Source: Klebsiella variicola (GTDB taxonomy: Bacteria > Pseudomonadota > Gammaproteobacteria > Enterobacterales > Enterobacteriaceae). From it: a stretch of DNA of 64,000 nucleotides. The notes under the pieces are model-generated. The model searched no databases and was not told the origin of the DNA. It saw only the letters and a program-made list of their open reading frames with translations. A program made the position numbers and the translations under genes. Location of the stretch: positions 2,480,001-2,544,000 of the forward strand of contig NZ_CP010523.2 in NCBI RefSeq assembly GCF_000828055.2. Direction: 5' to 3'. The number at the start of each line of letters is the position of its first letter. Position 1 is the stretch's first letter. Below, piece after piece: positions 56,370 through 64,000 of the stretch.

Positions 56370-58085
56370 TTACGCCAGCTGGTTAAGCAGGCGGGCAATC
56401 TCCTCACGCCACTGCGCCTGAAGTGACGGCTTTTGATGTTTTGGCTTGCGGGCCATATCGTCAGCCAGCCATTGCTCCAGGTCAATCAGCCGCGCCAGCA
56501 GCGCCTCCTCATCATCGTCAGCCCCGGCGGGCGTACTCTGCAAAGCGAGTCGACTGTCCGGGGCGGGCGCCACGGCCTGCAGACGGGCATAGACCTCCTC
56601 CAGGCTGTGCCATTCCGTTAACCCGGCGTTGTCGATCAGCCAGAAGCGGTTACAGCTTTCGCTAATCAGCTGGCGGTCATGACTGACCAGCAGCACGCCG
56701 CCGGGGTAATCGCGCAGCGTCTGCGCCAGCGCCGCTTTACCCTCCATATCAAGATGGTTGGTGGGTTCATCCAGCAGCAGCAGACTGTAGCGCGCCAGCG
56801 AGAGGCCAACAAACAGTAGCCGCGATCGCTCGCCGCCGCTGAGGGTGCTGACCTTCTGGCTATGTCTCGCCCAGCCAAACCCGGCGGCGATCAGCGCCCG
56901 TTTACGGGTGTCGGCCGACGGGGCGAACGGCGTCAGCGCGTCGAGCAGGCTGGCATCGTCCGGTAACTGCTCCAGCGTCTGGTCATAGTAGCCGGGGTGC
57001 AGCCGGGGATGCAGGCGCAGCCCCGGGAGTGGCGATGCGTCGTTCATCTGCTGCCACAGCAGGCGCAGCAGGGACGATTTACCGCCGCCGTTGCGTCCCA
57101 TGATGGCCACGCGATCGCCGCTGCGCAGGCGCGCCACGCCGGTGGTGAAGAGGGATGGCAGGCCCGGCGCGGGCGCGACGGGCAGGGTGTCCATCTCCAG
57201 CAGGCGGTCAGCCGGCAGGGCGTCCCCCTGCAATGACAGACGCCACGGCGGGCCGACGCTGAGCTCGGTTTGCTCGTCTTTCAGGCGGGCGACCTGCTTC
57301 TCCATCTGTTTGGCTTTACGGGCGAGGTCTTCGTTGTCATAGACGCGACCCCAGGTGGCCAGGCGCCGGGCGCTGGCGCTGACCCGGTCGATCTCCTTTT
57401 GCTCGGCCTTATGGCGCAGCGCGGCGCTTTCATCCTGTTCCTGCAGTGCCTGACGGGCAGCGCTGCAGGGCAAGGCGAAGCTGTGCAGCGTCTGGTCGCG
57501 GAGGATCCAGCTGGCATTAGTTACAGCATCCAGTAAGGTGTTGTCGTGTGACACCAGCACGAAGCTCCCCTGCCAGGTTTGCAGGAAGCTTTCCAGCCAC
57601 AGCAGGGTCGGCAGATCGAGGTGGTTGCCGGGCTCATCCAACAGCAGCAGGTCAGGCTGGCGGATCAGCGCCCGGGCCAGCAGCAGGCGCGTGTGCTGGC
57701 CGCCGCTCAGGGTAGTGGTTTGCTGCTCCATCACCGCCGGGGTAAAGCCCATCTGCGCCAGCAGGCGTTCGGCCAGCCAGCGCTGCGCTTCCCGTACATC
57801 AGCGGGTAACGGGGCCAGTACTGCCTGCAACAGCGACTGCGAACGCAGCGCCTCCGGCAGATGCTGTTCAACGCGGGCCATCAGACACTGACCGGCGAGT
57901 GAGACGCTGCCCGAGGTGGGCGCGAGGGTGCCGTCCAGCACCTGCAACAGGGTGCTTTTGCCGCAACCGTTATGGCCGATGAGACCGATACGGTCGCCTT
58001 TCTTCAGGGTGAAGGAGAGGGTGTTAAACAGCGGCCCAAAGGCAGTCTCCACGTGGAGCGCATGGGCAGTTAGTAATGTACTCAT
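56370..58085 (-). CDS. ABC-F family ATPase (ribosome-associated type)
   Basis: A 571-residue protein with two ABC domains and no membrane segment. First NBD: Walker A GHNGCGKST, signature LSGGQHTRLLLARAL, Walker B LLLLDEPGNHLD. Second NBD: GRNGGGKSS, LSGGERSRLLFVGLSLA, LLLLDEPTNHLD. The linker between them (about residues 215-290, DEDLARKAKQMEKQVARLKDEQ-like) is the charged coiled coil that in ABC-F proteins reaches the ribosomal P-site tRNA. Members act in translation control or antibiotic ribosome protection. ATG 58085 chosen over a TTG at 58100. A leader ORF and attenuator-like hairpins precede it. Confidence 0.88.
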   Translation of the reverse strand: MSTLLTAHALHVETAFGPLFNTLSFTLKKGDRIGLIGHNGCGKSTLLQVLDGTLAPTSGSVSLAGQCLMARVEQHLPEALRSQSLLQAVLAPLPADVREAQRWLAERLLAQMGFTPAVMEQQTTTLSGGQHTRLLLARALIRQPDLLLLDEPGNHLDLPTLLWLESFLQTWQGSFVLVSHDNTLLDAVTNASWILRDQTLHSFALPCSAARQALQEQDESAALRHKAEQKEIDRVSASARRLATWGRVYDNEDLARKAKQMEKQVARLKDEQTELSVGPPWRLSLQGDALPADRLLEMDTLPVAPAPGLPSLFTTGVARLRSGDRVAIMGRNGGGKSSLLRLLWQQMNDASPLPGLRLHPRLHPGYYDQTLEQLPDDASLLDALTPFAPSADTRKRALIAAGFGWARHSQKVSTLSGGERSRLLFVGLSLARYSLLLLDEPTNHLDMEGKAALAQTLRDYPGGVLLVSHDRQLISESCNRFWLIDNAGLTEWHSLEEVYARLQAVAPAPDSRLALQSTPAGADDDEEALLARLIDLEQWLADDMARKPKHQKPSLQAQWREEIARLLNQLA

Positions 58086-58185
58086 AGTCAACTTACTCAA
58101 GAGTTACAGGCATGCAAATGCCTCGTCAAAACTCGCTGACGATAACCCGGTAAGCCGGAGAGAAGGGATTGCGTGAAGTGTCTTC

Positions 58186-58230
58186 GCTCAAGCCATAGTT
58201 ATCGCAGCACGATACCGATAACGCTTGAGC
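58186..58230 (-). promoter_or_regulatory. attenuator-like hairpin in the ABC-F leader
   Basis: On the minus-strand RNA: GCTCAAGC-GTTATCG, an 11-nt loop, CGATAAC-TATG-GCTTGAGC, i.e. 8 + 7 paired bases with a 4-nt bulge. The descending CGATAAC (58204-58198) can instead pair with GGTTATCG further downstream (complement of 58140-58147). The leader ORF's stop lies inside the descending arm. These mutually exclusive pairings are the hallmark of ribosome-controlled attenuation. Confidence 0.65.
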
Positions 58231-58282
58231 TGGCGCAATTGCCTAATGCATGTGAAACAATAAACATTTCACAATACAGCAT
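58199..58282 (-). CDS. 27-residue leader peptide upstream of the ABC-F gene
   Basis: ATG at 58282 preceded by a perfect AAGGAGG seven nt away; 27 codons to TAA at 58201-58199. The peptide begins MLYCEMFIVSHALGNCASS and ends VIGIVLR. The last codons coincide with the hairpin at 58186-58230, so the position of a translating or stalled ribosome would decide which hairpin forms before the ABC-F start at 58085. Antibiotic-inducible ABC-F genes in Gram-positives use such leaders; I know of no description of this one. The strong SD and position are seen; function is inferred. Confidence 0.6.
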   Translation of the reverse strand: MLYCEMFIVSHALGNCASSSVIGIVLR

Positions 58283-58481
58283 GGGGGGCCTCCTTTTTTA
58301 TTCAGTCAGTGGGTGGGTGCTGGCAGTGTAGTGGGGAAAGGCTAGCGACGCCAGTGACAAAACTGGCAGGGGGCCCCGCCAGCTTTCACCTGCGCCGTCT
58401 TTGTCTACGATGCCGGGTTGGCGCAGAGGGCTTATGTGTTTGCCAGAACATGGTTGCAGAACCATTTTTTTGCTGGCTCAT
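58283..58481. other. gene-poor stretch with orphan plus-strand terminator
   Basis: This region, with 58101-58185, completes a 381-bp gap between the ABC-F gene and the membrane-protein gene. It contains GCCAGT/ACTGGC arms near 58350-58368 and a plus-strand intrinsic terminator at 58450-58471 (ATGGTT, GCAG, AACCAT then six T). No plus-strand gene is annotated before it. I could not identify a convincing promoter. Confidence 0.5.
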
Positions 58482-59189
58482 TTACGGTGCCTCCACAGGG
58501 ACGGTGGCGATCGGGCGGGCAATCATGATTGCCGTTTCACTGAGCGCATTCAGATCGCTTACCTGAGTACACTGGCGGGCCATGACCTGCGGATCGCCGT
58601 CCGGAAACCAGCCCTCATTGAATGACAGGGTGTAAAACTGGCTATACCGCTTGACTTCACAGCGCCAGGCGCGGCCAAGATTGTTTCTGTCGATAAGCCA
58701 GCGGGGATCTTTCGCTTCAACAAAAATTTCATATTTAGAGGGTTGAATGACATGTCGATCTGAATTCGTTTTGCTCCAGAAAATGGCACTGTAATAAACG
58801 TTGTGTTTACCGTACTGAATACTGGCATCTCGTCCGGGGGTAACCTCCGGATGGAGGAAAATAACTATCCCGGCGGCAATCAGTACCATCAGCGGTAATA
58901 TAGGATGCTGTATCGGCCGCCAGGGGATTTTACGTACCGCCAGCAGCCAGACCAGGGTAATAATAAACACGTAGAGCAGGGCGAAGAAAAATTTACTCGG
59001 TTCATAGATGACGACATCCACCAGATCGCCGGTGGCGGGCTGATACTGTTCCGCCCGCGGGGTGAGCATCCACATATCACCGCTGAAGAGGCACATTCCG
59101 GTGATGATGGCGATACCGCCGATAAGAAACAATACAATACGGATCAGAATCGCATTCGCTTTATTCGCGCCAGGGGTTAATTTTAGCAT
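58482..59189 (-). CDS. hypothetical inner-membrane protein
   Basis: A 235-residue protein I do not recognise. Three predicted TM helices: about residues 15-35 (IRIVLFLIGGIAIITGMCLF), 67-87 (FFFALLYVFIITLVWLLAV) and 97-112 (ILPLMVLIAAGIVIFLH). The C-terminal 115 residues are polar (YEIFVEAKDPRWLIDRNNLGRAWRCEVKRYSQFYTLSFNEGWF) and may be periplasmic or cytoplasmic. Two cysteines there could form a disulfide. It has a normal start region and stands alone between ABC-F and maeA; its GC content is lower than the flanks. Confidence 0.6.
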   Translation of the reverse strand: MLKLTPGANKANAILIRIVLFLIGGIAIITGMCLFSGDMWMLTPRAEQYQPATGDLVDVVIYEPSKFFFALLYVFIITLVWLLAVRKIPWRPIQHPILPLMVLIAAGIVIFLHPEVTPGRDASIQYGKHNVYYSAIFWSKTNSDRHVIQPSKYEIFVEAKDPRWLIDRNNLGRAWRCEVKRYSQFYTLSFNEGWFPDGDPQVMARQCTQVSDLNALSETAIMIARPIATVPVEAP

Positions 59190-59340
59190 TTCACATTCCG
59201 TTGTGAGGGGGTGAGAAACAACTATTTTGCACAGCGGAGGGCGTGCGGCAAATGCTATCCGTTTTATATTTTTACGATGAATGAATATGGGCGAAAAAGA
59301 TGTTTCTGTGGCGGGAGATATTATTCTGACGTTATTAATA

Positions 59341-59364
59341 ACCGGGCCGATATGTCGACCCGGT
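59341..59364 (-). terminator. maeA terminator hairpin
   Basis: ACCGGG/CCCGGT arms around a 12-nt loop, 9 bp beyond the maeA stop, followed on the minus strand by TTATTAAT. Modest stem, so moderate confidence. Confidence 0.55.
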
Positions 59365-59372
59365 GAGCGTGA

Positions 59373-61070
59373 TTAAATCGAGGTGCGGCGATAATTGCGA
59401 TATTCCGGCAGCCAGAAATTATCGCTAATGGCCTGCAGCAGCGCTTCAGCGGAGGTTTTCACCGCCACGCCTTGCTCCTGCGCCACCTTGCCGACCGCGA
59501 AGGCAATTGCCCGTGAGACGGTCTGGATATCCTTCAGCTCCGGCAGCACCGGACCTTCGCCGTTGTTTACCAGCGGCGAGTGTTTCGCCAGGGTTTCACT
59601 GGCGGCCATCAGCATCTCGTCGGTGACCCGCGACGCGCCGGAAGCAATGACCCCCAGACCAATGCCCGGGAAGATATAAGAGTTATTGCATTGCGCGATG
59701 GCGTACTGCTTGCCTTTCAGGGTGACCGGGGCAAACGGGCTGCCGGTGGCGACCAGCGCCTCGCCGTCGGTCCAGCTCAGGATATTCTGCGGCGTCGCTT
59801 CCACCCGTGAGGTCGGGTTAGAGAGCGGCATCACGATTGGCCGCGGGCAGTGCTTGTGCATCTCGCGGATAATCTCTTCCGTGAACAGCCCCGGCTGACC
59901 CGAGACGCCGATCAGAATGTTCGGCTTCACGTTACGCACTACGTCCAGCAGGGACAGCACATCGTTAGTGGTATCCCAGCCCTGCAGATGCTCACGCTTC
60001 TGCACCAGCTTGTTCTGGAACGGCAGCAGATTAGGCATGCCGTCGGTTAACAGGCCGAAGCGGTCAACCATGAACACGCGCTGGCGGGCCTCTTCTTCGC
60101 TAACGCCTTCGCGGACGATCTGGGCGATAATCTGCTCGGCGATGCCGCAGCCGGCGGAACCCGCGCCGAGGAAGACGATTTTCTGCTCGCTGAGCTGGCT
60201 ACCGGCGCCGCGGCTGGCGGCGATCAGCGTCCCGACGGTGACCGCCGCGGTGCCCTGAATATCGTCATTAAATGAACAGATTTCATTGCGATAGCGGTTG
60301 AGCAGCGGCATGGCGTTCTTCTGCGCAAAGTCTTCAAACTGCAGCAGGACGTCCGGCCAGCGGGCCTTAATCGCCTGGATCACGTCGTCAACGAACTGAT
60401 AATACTCGTCGTCGGTAATGCGCGGATGGCGCCAGCCCATATACAGCGGATCGTCGAGCAGCTGCTGGTTGTTTGTTCCAACGTCCAGCACGATGGGCAG
60501 GGTATAAGCCGGGCTGATGCCGCCGCAGGTGGTGTACAGCGACAGCTTGCCGATCGGGATCCCCATCCCGCCGATCCCCTGGTCGCCGAGGCCGAGAATA
60601 CGCTCGCCATCGGTGACCACAATCACTTTCACGTTATGGTTCGGGACGTTCTGCAGGATGTCGTCAAGGTTATGGCGATTCTGGTAAGAGATGAAGACGC
60701 CGCGGGCGCGACGGTAAATCTCGGAGAAACGTTCGCAGGCGGCGCCCACCGTCGGGGTATAGATAACCGGCATCATCTCTTCGAGATGGTTGCCGATCAG
60801 GCGATAAAACAGGGTTTCGTTGGTGTCCTGGATGTTACGCAGGTAGATGTGTTTGTCGATTTCAGTTTTGAATCCCTGATACTGGATCCAGGCGCGTTCC
60901 GCTTGCTCTTCGATGGTTTCAACCACTTCCGGCAGCAGGCCAAGAAGGTTGAAATTGCTGCGCTCTTCCAGACTGAAGGCGCTGCCCTTGTTGAGGAGGG
61001 GGAATTCAAGCAGAACGGGACCCGCGTAAGGGATGTACAGGGAACGGTTTTTCTTATGGGTAAATTGCAT
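59373..61070 (-). CDS. maeA: NAD-dependent malic enzyme
   Basis: A 565-residue enzyme of exactly E. coli MaeA length. [24 protein letters not shown] is the substrate-binding signature with the catalytic Tyr, [25 protein letters not shown] and the C-terminal NAD loop [15 protein letters not shown] are all present. It decarboxylates malate to pyruvate with NAD. The ATG at 61070 replaces a 56-residue in-frame extension that would run over the sra terminator. Confidence 0.95.
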   Translation of the reverse strand: MQFTHKKNRSLYIPYAGPVLLEFPLLNKGSAFSLEERSNFNLLGLLPEVVETIEEQAERAWIQYQGFKTEIDKHIYLRNIQDTNETLFYRLIGNHLEEMMPVIYTPTVGAACERFSEIYRRARGVFISYQNRHNLDDILQNVPNHNVKVIVVTDGERILGLGDQGIGGMGIPIGKLSLYTTCGGISPAYTLPIVLDVGTNNQQLLDDPLYMGWRHPRITDDEYYQFVDDVIQAIKARWPDVLLQFEDFAQKNAMPLLNRYRNEICSFNDDIQGTAAVTVGTLIAASRGAGSQLSEQKIVFLGAGSAGCGIAEQIIAQIVREGVSEEEARQRVFMVDRFGLLTDGMPNLLPFQNKLVQKREHLQGWDTTNDVLSLLDVVRNVKPNILIGVSGQPGLFTEEIIREMHKHCPRPIVMPLSNPTSRVEATPQNILSWTDGEALVATGSPFAPVTLKGKQYAIAQCNNSYIFPGIGLGVIASGASRVTDEMLMAASETLAKHSPLVNNGEGPVLPELKDIQTVSRAIAFAVGKVAQEQGVAVKTSAEALLQAISDNFWLPEYRNYRRTSI

Positions 61071-61198
61071 CGCACTAACTCCTTGATCATGACCACAGTC
61101 CCGGCGCGGCGATAAGCGAGGGCGGGTGGAAAGCAGCGGGCAGAGTATAGAGCAGATGGTCGTCAAGCGGGTAAACAAGCAATCAATTGCCATAAAAA

Positions 61199-61226
61199 AA
61201 CACCATCCTGGCAACAGGACGGTGTT
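61199..61226 (-). terminator. intrinsic terminator of sra
   Basis: On the minus strand AACACCGTCCTG, TTGC loop, CAGGATGGTGTT, then TTTTTTT. A 12-bp stem (one G-U pair) plus a seven-T run: a textbook rho-independent terminator 25 bp after sra. Confidence 0.88.
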
Positions 61227-61250
61227 GTTTATCATCACTCAGACTGAAAA

Positions 61251-61391
61251 TTAACCACCGCGGCGTTTGCGGCCGGTAGCATGGATGTGGTTGAGGGTGG
61301 TTTCTTCATCGCCTTCCAGCACCACTTTTTTCTGCTGGGAAAGCTTATAGTTCAGACCGAGAAGATGACGTGCCTGATGGTTCGATTTCAT
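61251..61391 (-). CDS. sra: stationary-phase-induced ribosome-associated protein
   Basis: A 46-residue basic protein, read directly from the minus strand: [20 protein letters not shown], then [20 protein letters not shown] and a GRKRRGG tail. It matches E. coli Sra (45 residues, MKSNRQARHILGLDYKIS...RKRPAEK) in start, length and basic tail. It binds the 30S subunit in stationary phase. It lies immediately upstream of maeA as in E. coli; AAAGGAGTCAGA provides the SD. Confidence 0.9.
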   Translation of the reverse strand: MKSNHQARHLLGLNYKLSQQKKVVLEGDEETTLNHIHATGRKRRGG

Positions 61392-61462
61392 TCTGACTCC
61401 TTTATCCTGTTCTGGTTTCAAGGGCAAACCCGGTGGTGACCGGATGAAATGTAACCCAAAGT

Positions 61463-61485
61463 CGGCCGCACGTTTTTTGTGCGAC
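61463..61485 (-). terminator. hairpin after the MBL-fold gene
   Basis: GGTCGCAC, AAAAAA, CGTGCGGCC on the minus strand (one mismatch), about 85 bp beyond the MBL-fold stop and before sra. No T-run; may also be part of the sra upstream region. Confidence 0.4.
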
Positions 61486-61568
61486 CTCAGCTAGGGTGGT
61501 CCATTTTCAGGGCAATAGCAACCTTCGCGCGCCAGATTAAGAACAGTCTCCCTCACGCACAGCCGGGA

Positions 61569-62420
61569 TCACCACTTCATCTCGCCGGTATTAACTTTGG
61601 CGCTTAACTCCAGCGAGCTGGTCTCCGCCAGGCCCGGCCACTGCGTCTCCATGGCCTTGATCACCCCGGCCGAATCCTGATGCGTCTTCAGCGCCTGCTC
61701 AAACTGCTGGAGATACGTTTTTGTGAAGCGCACCGCGCTGTCTCCCTCCGGCGGGGTGCCGAGGTAATGACCAGGGATCACCCGCTGCGGGTGCAGGGCG
61801 ATCATCTGGTCCAGCGTGTGGCGCCATTGCTGGCGACTGGCCGATGTCTGGGTGTCGGCGGTCCAGAGATGCATGCCCCACGCCACGCCTGTGCCGCCGA
61901 GGATCGTTTTGTTCGCCCGGATCCAGACGAACGCCGCGTAGTCATGCGGCTGCATGATCGTTATTTTCTCACCGTCGATGGTAAAGCTGTTGGCCTTCAG
62001 CGCCTGCGGAACGTACACCTGTGTCGGCGCGCCATCTTTCATTTGCGGGCCCCAGTACGCCAGTTTGGCCGCTTTGGTGGCTTCAATATGTTTGACGACC
62101 TCCGGCGTGGCGACCACTTCCGCCTGCGGGAAGGCTTTCATCAGCGGTTCAAGACCAAAATAGAAATCCGGATCGCCAGAGGTGATCACAATCCGCGTGA
62201 GCGGCTTGCCGTTTTTCTTGATCATGTCTACCAGCTTTTCGCCGTCTTTGACGCTGAACTGCGCGTCAAACAGCACTGCTTCGTGTGGGCCGGAAACGAG
62301 AGTGGAGTTAACGGCAAAGATGCCCTTTTCCTGCGGATTGTAGGTTTGCAGCGTCAGAGGCGCCGCGAAGATCGAACCGCTGAACAGGGCGGTGGCAACA
62401 GCAAGAGCAGATAATTTCAT
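61569..62420 (-). CDS. exported metallo-beta-lactamase-fold protein with altered metal site
   Basis: A 283-residue protein with signal peptide residues 1-19 (MKLSALAVATALFSGSIFA). The MBL fold is clear (FAVNSTLVSGPHEAVLFDAQFSVKDGEKLVDMI; PQRVIPGHY near the end). The usual zinc motif T-H-x-H-x-D-H is here T-S-G-D-P-D-F (in VITSGDPDFYFGLEPL): three of the histidines are replaced. The later His (IPGHY) and a His in GMHLW remain. It is thus probably not a classical two-zinc hydrolase. Divergent from a LysR gene that may control it. Confidence 0.8.
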   Translation of the reverse strand: MKLSALAVATALFSGSIFAAPLTLQTYNPQEKGIFAVNSTLVSGPHEAVLFDAQFSVKDGEKLVDMIKKNGKPLTRIVITSGDPDFYFGLEPLMKAFPQAEVVATPEVVKHIEATKAAKLAYWGPQMKDGAPTQVYVPQALKANSFTIDGEKITIMQPHDYAAFVWIRANKTILGGTGVAWGMHLWTADTQTSASRQQWRHTLDQMIALHPQRVIPGHYLGTPPEGDSAVRFTKTYLQQFEQALKTHQDSAGVIKAMETQWPGLAETSSLELSAKVNTGEMKW

Positions 62421-62534
62421 GATGTGTTCTCAGTAACAGGTGAATGCGTTCCATTGTACGGATTTCGCTATTTGATAGAATTCCTGAAATAAGAGATGCT
62501 GAGTTTCATAAATCGTGCAGATGAAGGGGGCATG

Positions 62535-63428
62535 ATGGACAGGGTGATTGCTGCGCAGGTGTACCTGCGCATCTGCGAGCTGGGAAGTCTCAGCGCCGCG
62601 GCGCGGGCGCTGGGGATGTCGCGTCCGATGGTCAGTCGCTATCTGGAGCAGATGGAGAACTGGGCTGGCGCCCGGCTGATCCATCGTTCCACCCGCCGGC
62701 TGACCCTGACGCCGGCGGGGGAAAAAGTGTTGCTTAAGACCCGCGGGTTAACGCGGATCGCCGATGAAATCGCCGGCGAGCGCCAGCGGGCCGACCCCAG
62801 CGGCACGCTGCGCGTCGCCTGCGCGCACTTCACGGCAATGCAGCTGATCTCTCCGCTGCTGCCGGACTTCCTCGCTCGCTATCCGCAGCTGCGCCTGGAG
62901 CTGGATATCAATAACCATCCGGTCAGCCTGATCGGCGAGCGCATCGACGTGGCCATTCGCATTACCGACAACCCCGAGCCCGGGGCGATCGCTCGCCGCC
63001 TCGGGCTGTGTCGTTCGCTCCTCTGTGCCGCACCGCGCTGGCTCCAGCAGCATGGCCCGCTGGCGACGCTTGACGATCTGCAACAGCATAACTGTCTGTT
63101 ATACAGCCACTTTGCCGGCCAGCGCTGGCAGTTCAGCGATGCGCAGGGGCAGGAGGCGTCGGTGGCGGTGAGCGGCAATCTGAGCGCGGGGATCTCTTCT
63201 CTGCTGCTGGAGGCGGCGGTCGCCGGGTGCGGCATTGCGATGCTCCCCGAACTGGAGGCGCGGAGCGCGTTGGCCAGCGGGGCGCTGGAGGTGGTGCTCC
63301 CTGACTGGACGCCGAAGGCGCTGAGCGTCTATGGCATCTATCTTTCCCGCGACTATCAGCCCGATGGGCTACCGCTGTTTCTGGATGCGCTGCAGCGACG
63401 TCTGGGGGAGATTGCCGCCGTGGCCTGA
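62535..63428 (+). CDS. LysR-family transcriptional regulator
   Basis: A 297-residue regulator of the CrgA/YafC-like type: MDRVIAAQVYLRICELGSLS, HTH AAARALGMSRPMVSRYLEQMENWAGARLIHRSTRRLTLTPAGE, then effector domain (LDINNHPVSLIGERIDVAIRI). ATG 62535 is better spaced from AAGGGGG than 62532; an upstream in-frame ATG at 62496 is less likely. It is divergent from the MBL-fold gene, 114 bp away, and probably regulates it. Confidence 0.85.
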   Translation: MDRVIAAQVYLRICELGSLSAAARALGMSRPMVSRYLEQMENWAGARLIHRSTRRLTLTPAGEKVLLKTRGLTRIADEIAGERQRADPSGTLRVACAHFTAMQLISPLLPDFLARYPQLRLELDINNHPVSLIGERIDVAIRITDNPEPGAIARRLGLCRSLLCAAPRWLQQHGPLATLDDLQQHNCLLYSHFAGQRWQFSDAQGQEASVAVSGNLSAGISSLLLEAAVAGCGIAMLPELEARSALASGALEVVLPDWTPKALSVYGIYLSRDYQPDGLPLFLDALQRRLGEIAAVA

Positions 63429-63453
63429 ACATGAGTGTTGCATTCAGCGGCAA

Positions 63454-63480
63454 CACCGGCGGGCGGTGGCCCTGCCGGTG
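63454..63480. terminator. hairpin between convergent LysR and ymjA genes
   Basis: CACCGGC/GCCGGTG outer arms with an inner GGGC/GCCC pairing. Lies between two converging stops; bidirectional terminator likely. Confidence 0.6.
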
Positions 63481-63495
63481 AGCTGACGATGAGAC

Positions 63496-63741
63496 TTACT
63501 CGTTGCCCCATTGATTAAGGAAGTTGGCAATATCGTCAATTCGGCGTTCATCAATGGCCGCTTCGCGGGCCATCTCCTGCTGCGCCTCTTCATCGATCTC
63601 TTCGTTATTCATCAGCCGCTCAATCAGCAGTTGAAAATAGCGTGCCAGCGCATCGCGTTCCGTCTCTTTAACCGGGGAGGCCGCTTCGGTCTCGTACTCG
63701 TCCACGATGTCATAAAATTTCAGGGGGATCTCATTACTCAT
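63496..63741 (-). CDS. ymjA: DUF2543-family protein YmjA
   Basis: An 81-residue acidic protein, [20 protein letters not shown] ... [15 protein letters not shown], of the same length as E. coli YmjA and sharing its IPLK-(Y/F)-DI-DEY start, [20 protein letters not shown] core and FLNQWGNE end. Function unknown; helical and cytosolic by appearance. A GAGGA SD precedes the ATG, and TATGAT at about 63780-63785 on the minus strand is a plausible -10. Confidence 0.9.
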   Translation of the reverse strand: MSNEIPLKFYDIVDEYETEAASPVKETERDALARYFQLLIERLMNNEEIDEEAQQEMAREAAIDERRIDDIANFLNQWGNE

Positions 63742-63861
63742 CAGTTGTCCTCAGGGTCAGCGCACAGCGGCGGGCGGATATCATAGCATGCAGCCGGCTA
63801 AACACGCTGCGGGAGAGGAAAAATCGCCACGCAGGGGCTGCGCGGCGATCGTGTTGGGGAG

Positions 63862-63882
63862 GGACCGGCATAACGCCGGCCC
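63862..63882 (-). terminator. hairpin after the SDR gene
   Basis: GGGCCGGC, GTTAT, GCCGGTCC on the minus strand, about 25 bp after the SDR stop. GC-rich stem without T-run. Confidence 0.5.
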
Positions 63883-63907
63883 GCTTATCGGCCCGGAGGC
63901 GACGGAT

Positions 63908-64000
63908 TTAGACCACGCCGTCCCCGCCGTCAGAACACCACACCTGACCGGAGGTATAGGAGCAGGCGTCTGATGCCAGGGTGACGTACAGCGGGGCGAT
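63908..64000 (-). CDS. short-chain dehydrogenase/reductase, C-terminal part (cut by window edge)
   Basis: The last 30 codons are present, reading IAPLYVTLASDACSYTSGQV then WCSDGGDGVV and TAA. The pattern LASD..SYTSGQV...DGG is the end of classical SDR oxidoreductases (the conserved last strand and helix). The cofactor and catalytic parts are outside the window, so substrate cannot be assigned. Confidence 0.75.
   Translation of the reverse strand: MAPLYVTLASDACSYTSGQVWCSDGGDGVV

Noticed and set aside
61071-61238. A 56-residue N-terminal extension of maeA
   Set aside because: It would cover the sra terminator; MaeA is 565 residues in E. coli and starts at 61070 here.

Overview
The window looks like a chromosomal segment of the Klebsiella pneumoniae complex. 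It is GC-rich with enterobacterial codon use. It carries the fdnGHI, adhP, maeA, sra and ymjA genes of enteric bacteria together with loci typical of Klebsiella: smvA/smvR, benABCD-catBCA, an ABC/luciferase-like oxidoreductase cluster of the KPN_01854-KPN_01858 families, and a talarate/galactarate dehydratase. I saw no rRNA, tRNA, IS element, prophage or CRISPR array. All calls come from reading the sequence and remembered family features; no database search was run.

Layout. 1-3.7 kb: start of ansP, a LysR regulator divergent from a DapF-like protein whose two catalytic cysteines are both serine, a SAM methyltransferase and a P-loop kinase-like protein. 3.7-11.3 kb: an eight-gene operon (two flavin monooxygenases, M20 deacetylase, GNAT acetyltransferase, amino-acid ABC importer with two paralogous binding proteins) resembling the Bacillus yxe and ytm/ytn S-alkylcysteine salvage operons. 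11.3-15.4 kb: galactarate/talarate transporter and dehydratase with a divergent LacI-type regulator and two matching operators. 15.4-16.4 kb: a GST and pptA. 16.4-22.1 kb: rhamnoside locus (GH78 enzyme, GPH symporter, ScrY/LamB-type porin, divergent AraC regulator). 22.1-26.3 kb: flavin reductase and a ferric-type ABC importer preceded by a coupled small ORF. 26.4-29.6 kb: arylamine N-acetyltransferase and the smvR/smvA efflux pair. 29.6-36.9 kb: IclR regulator and the complete benzoate-to-ketoadipate-enol-lactone route (catBCA, benABCD). 36.9-42.5 kb: yddG and fdnGHI with an in-frame selenocysteine codon and its SECIS hairpin. 42.6-43.1 kb: an AT-rich CcdA/CcdB-like toxin-antitoxin pair. 43.3-46.1 kb: PPK2, a VOC protein, araJ. 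46.1-53.2 kb: six-gene peptide-type ABC importer plus LLM oxidoreductase plus carboxymuconolactone-decarboxylase-fold protein. 53.3-61.4 kb: adhP, a signal-peptide-bearing inorganic pyrophosphatase, a MarR-GNAT fusion, an ABC-F ATPase with a leader ORF/attenuator, an unknown membrane protein, maeA and sra. 61.5-64 kb: a metallo-beta-lactamase-fold protein with a degraded metal site, a LysR regulator, ymjA and the end of an SDR gene.

The most interesting candidates are: (1) a previously unremarked leader peptide with mutually exclusive hairpins in front of the ABC-F gene; (2) the putative N-acetylation-dependent sulfur salvage operon; (3) enzyme-fold proteins that have lost their canonical catalytic residues (the Ser/Ser DapF homologue and the MBL-fold protein); (4) the exported pyrophosphatase; and (5) the divergent CcdAB-like pair between fdnI and ppk2.
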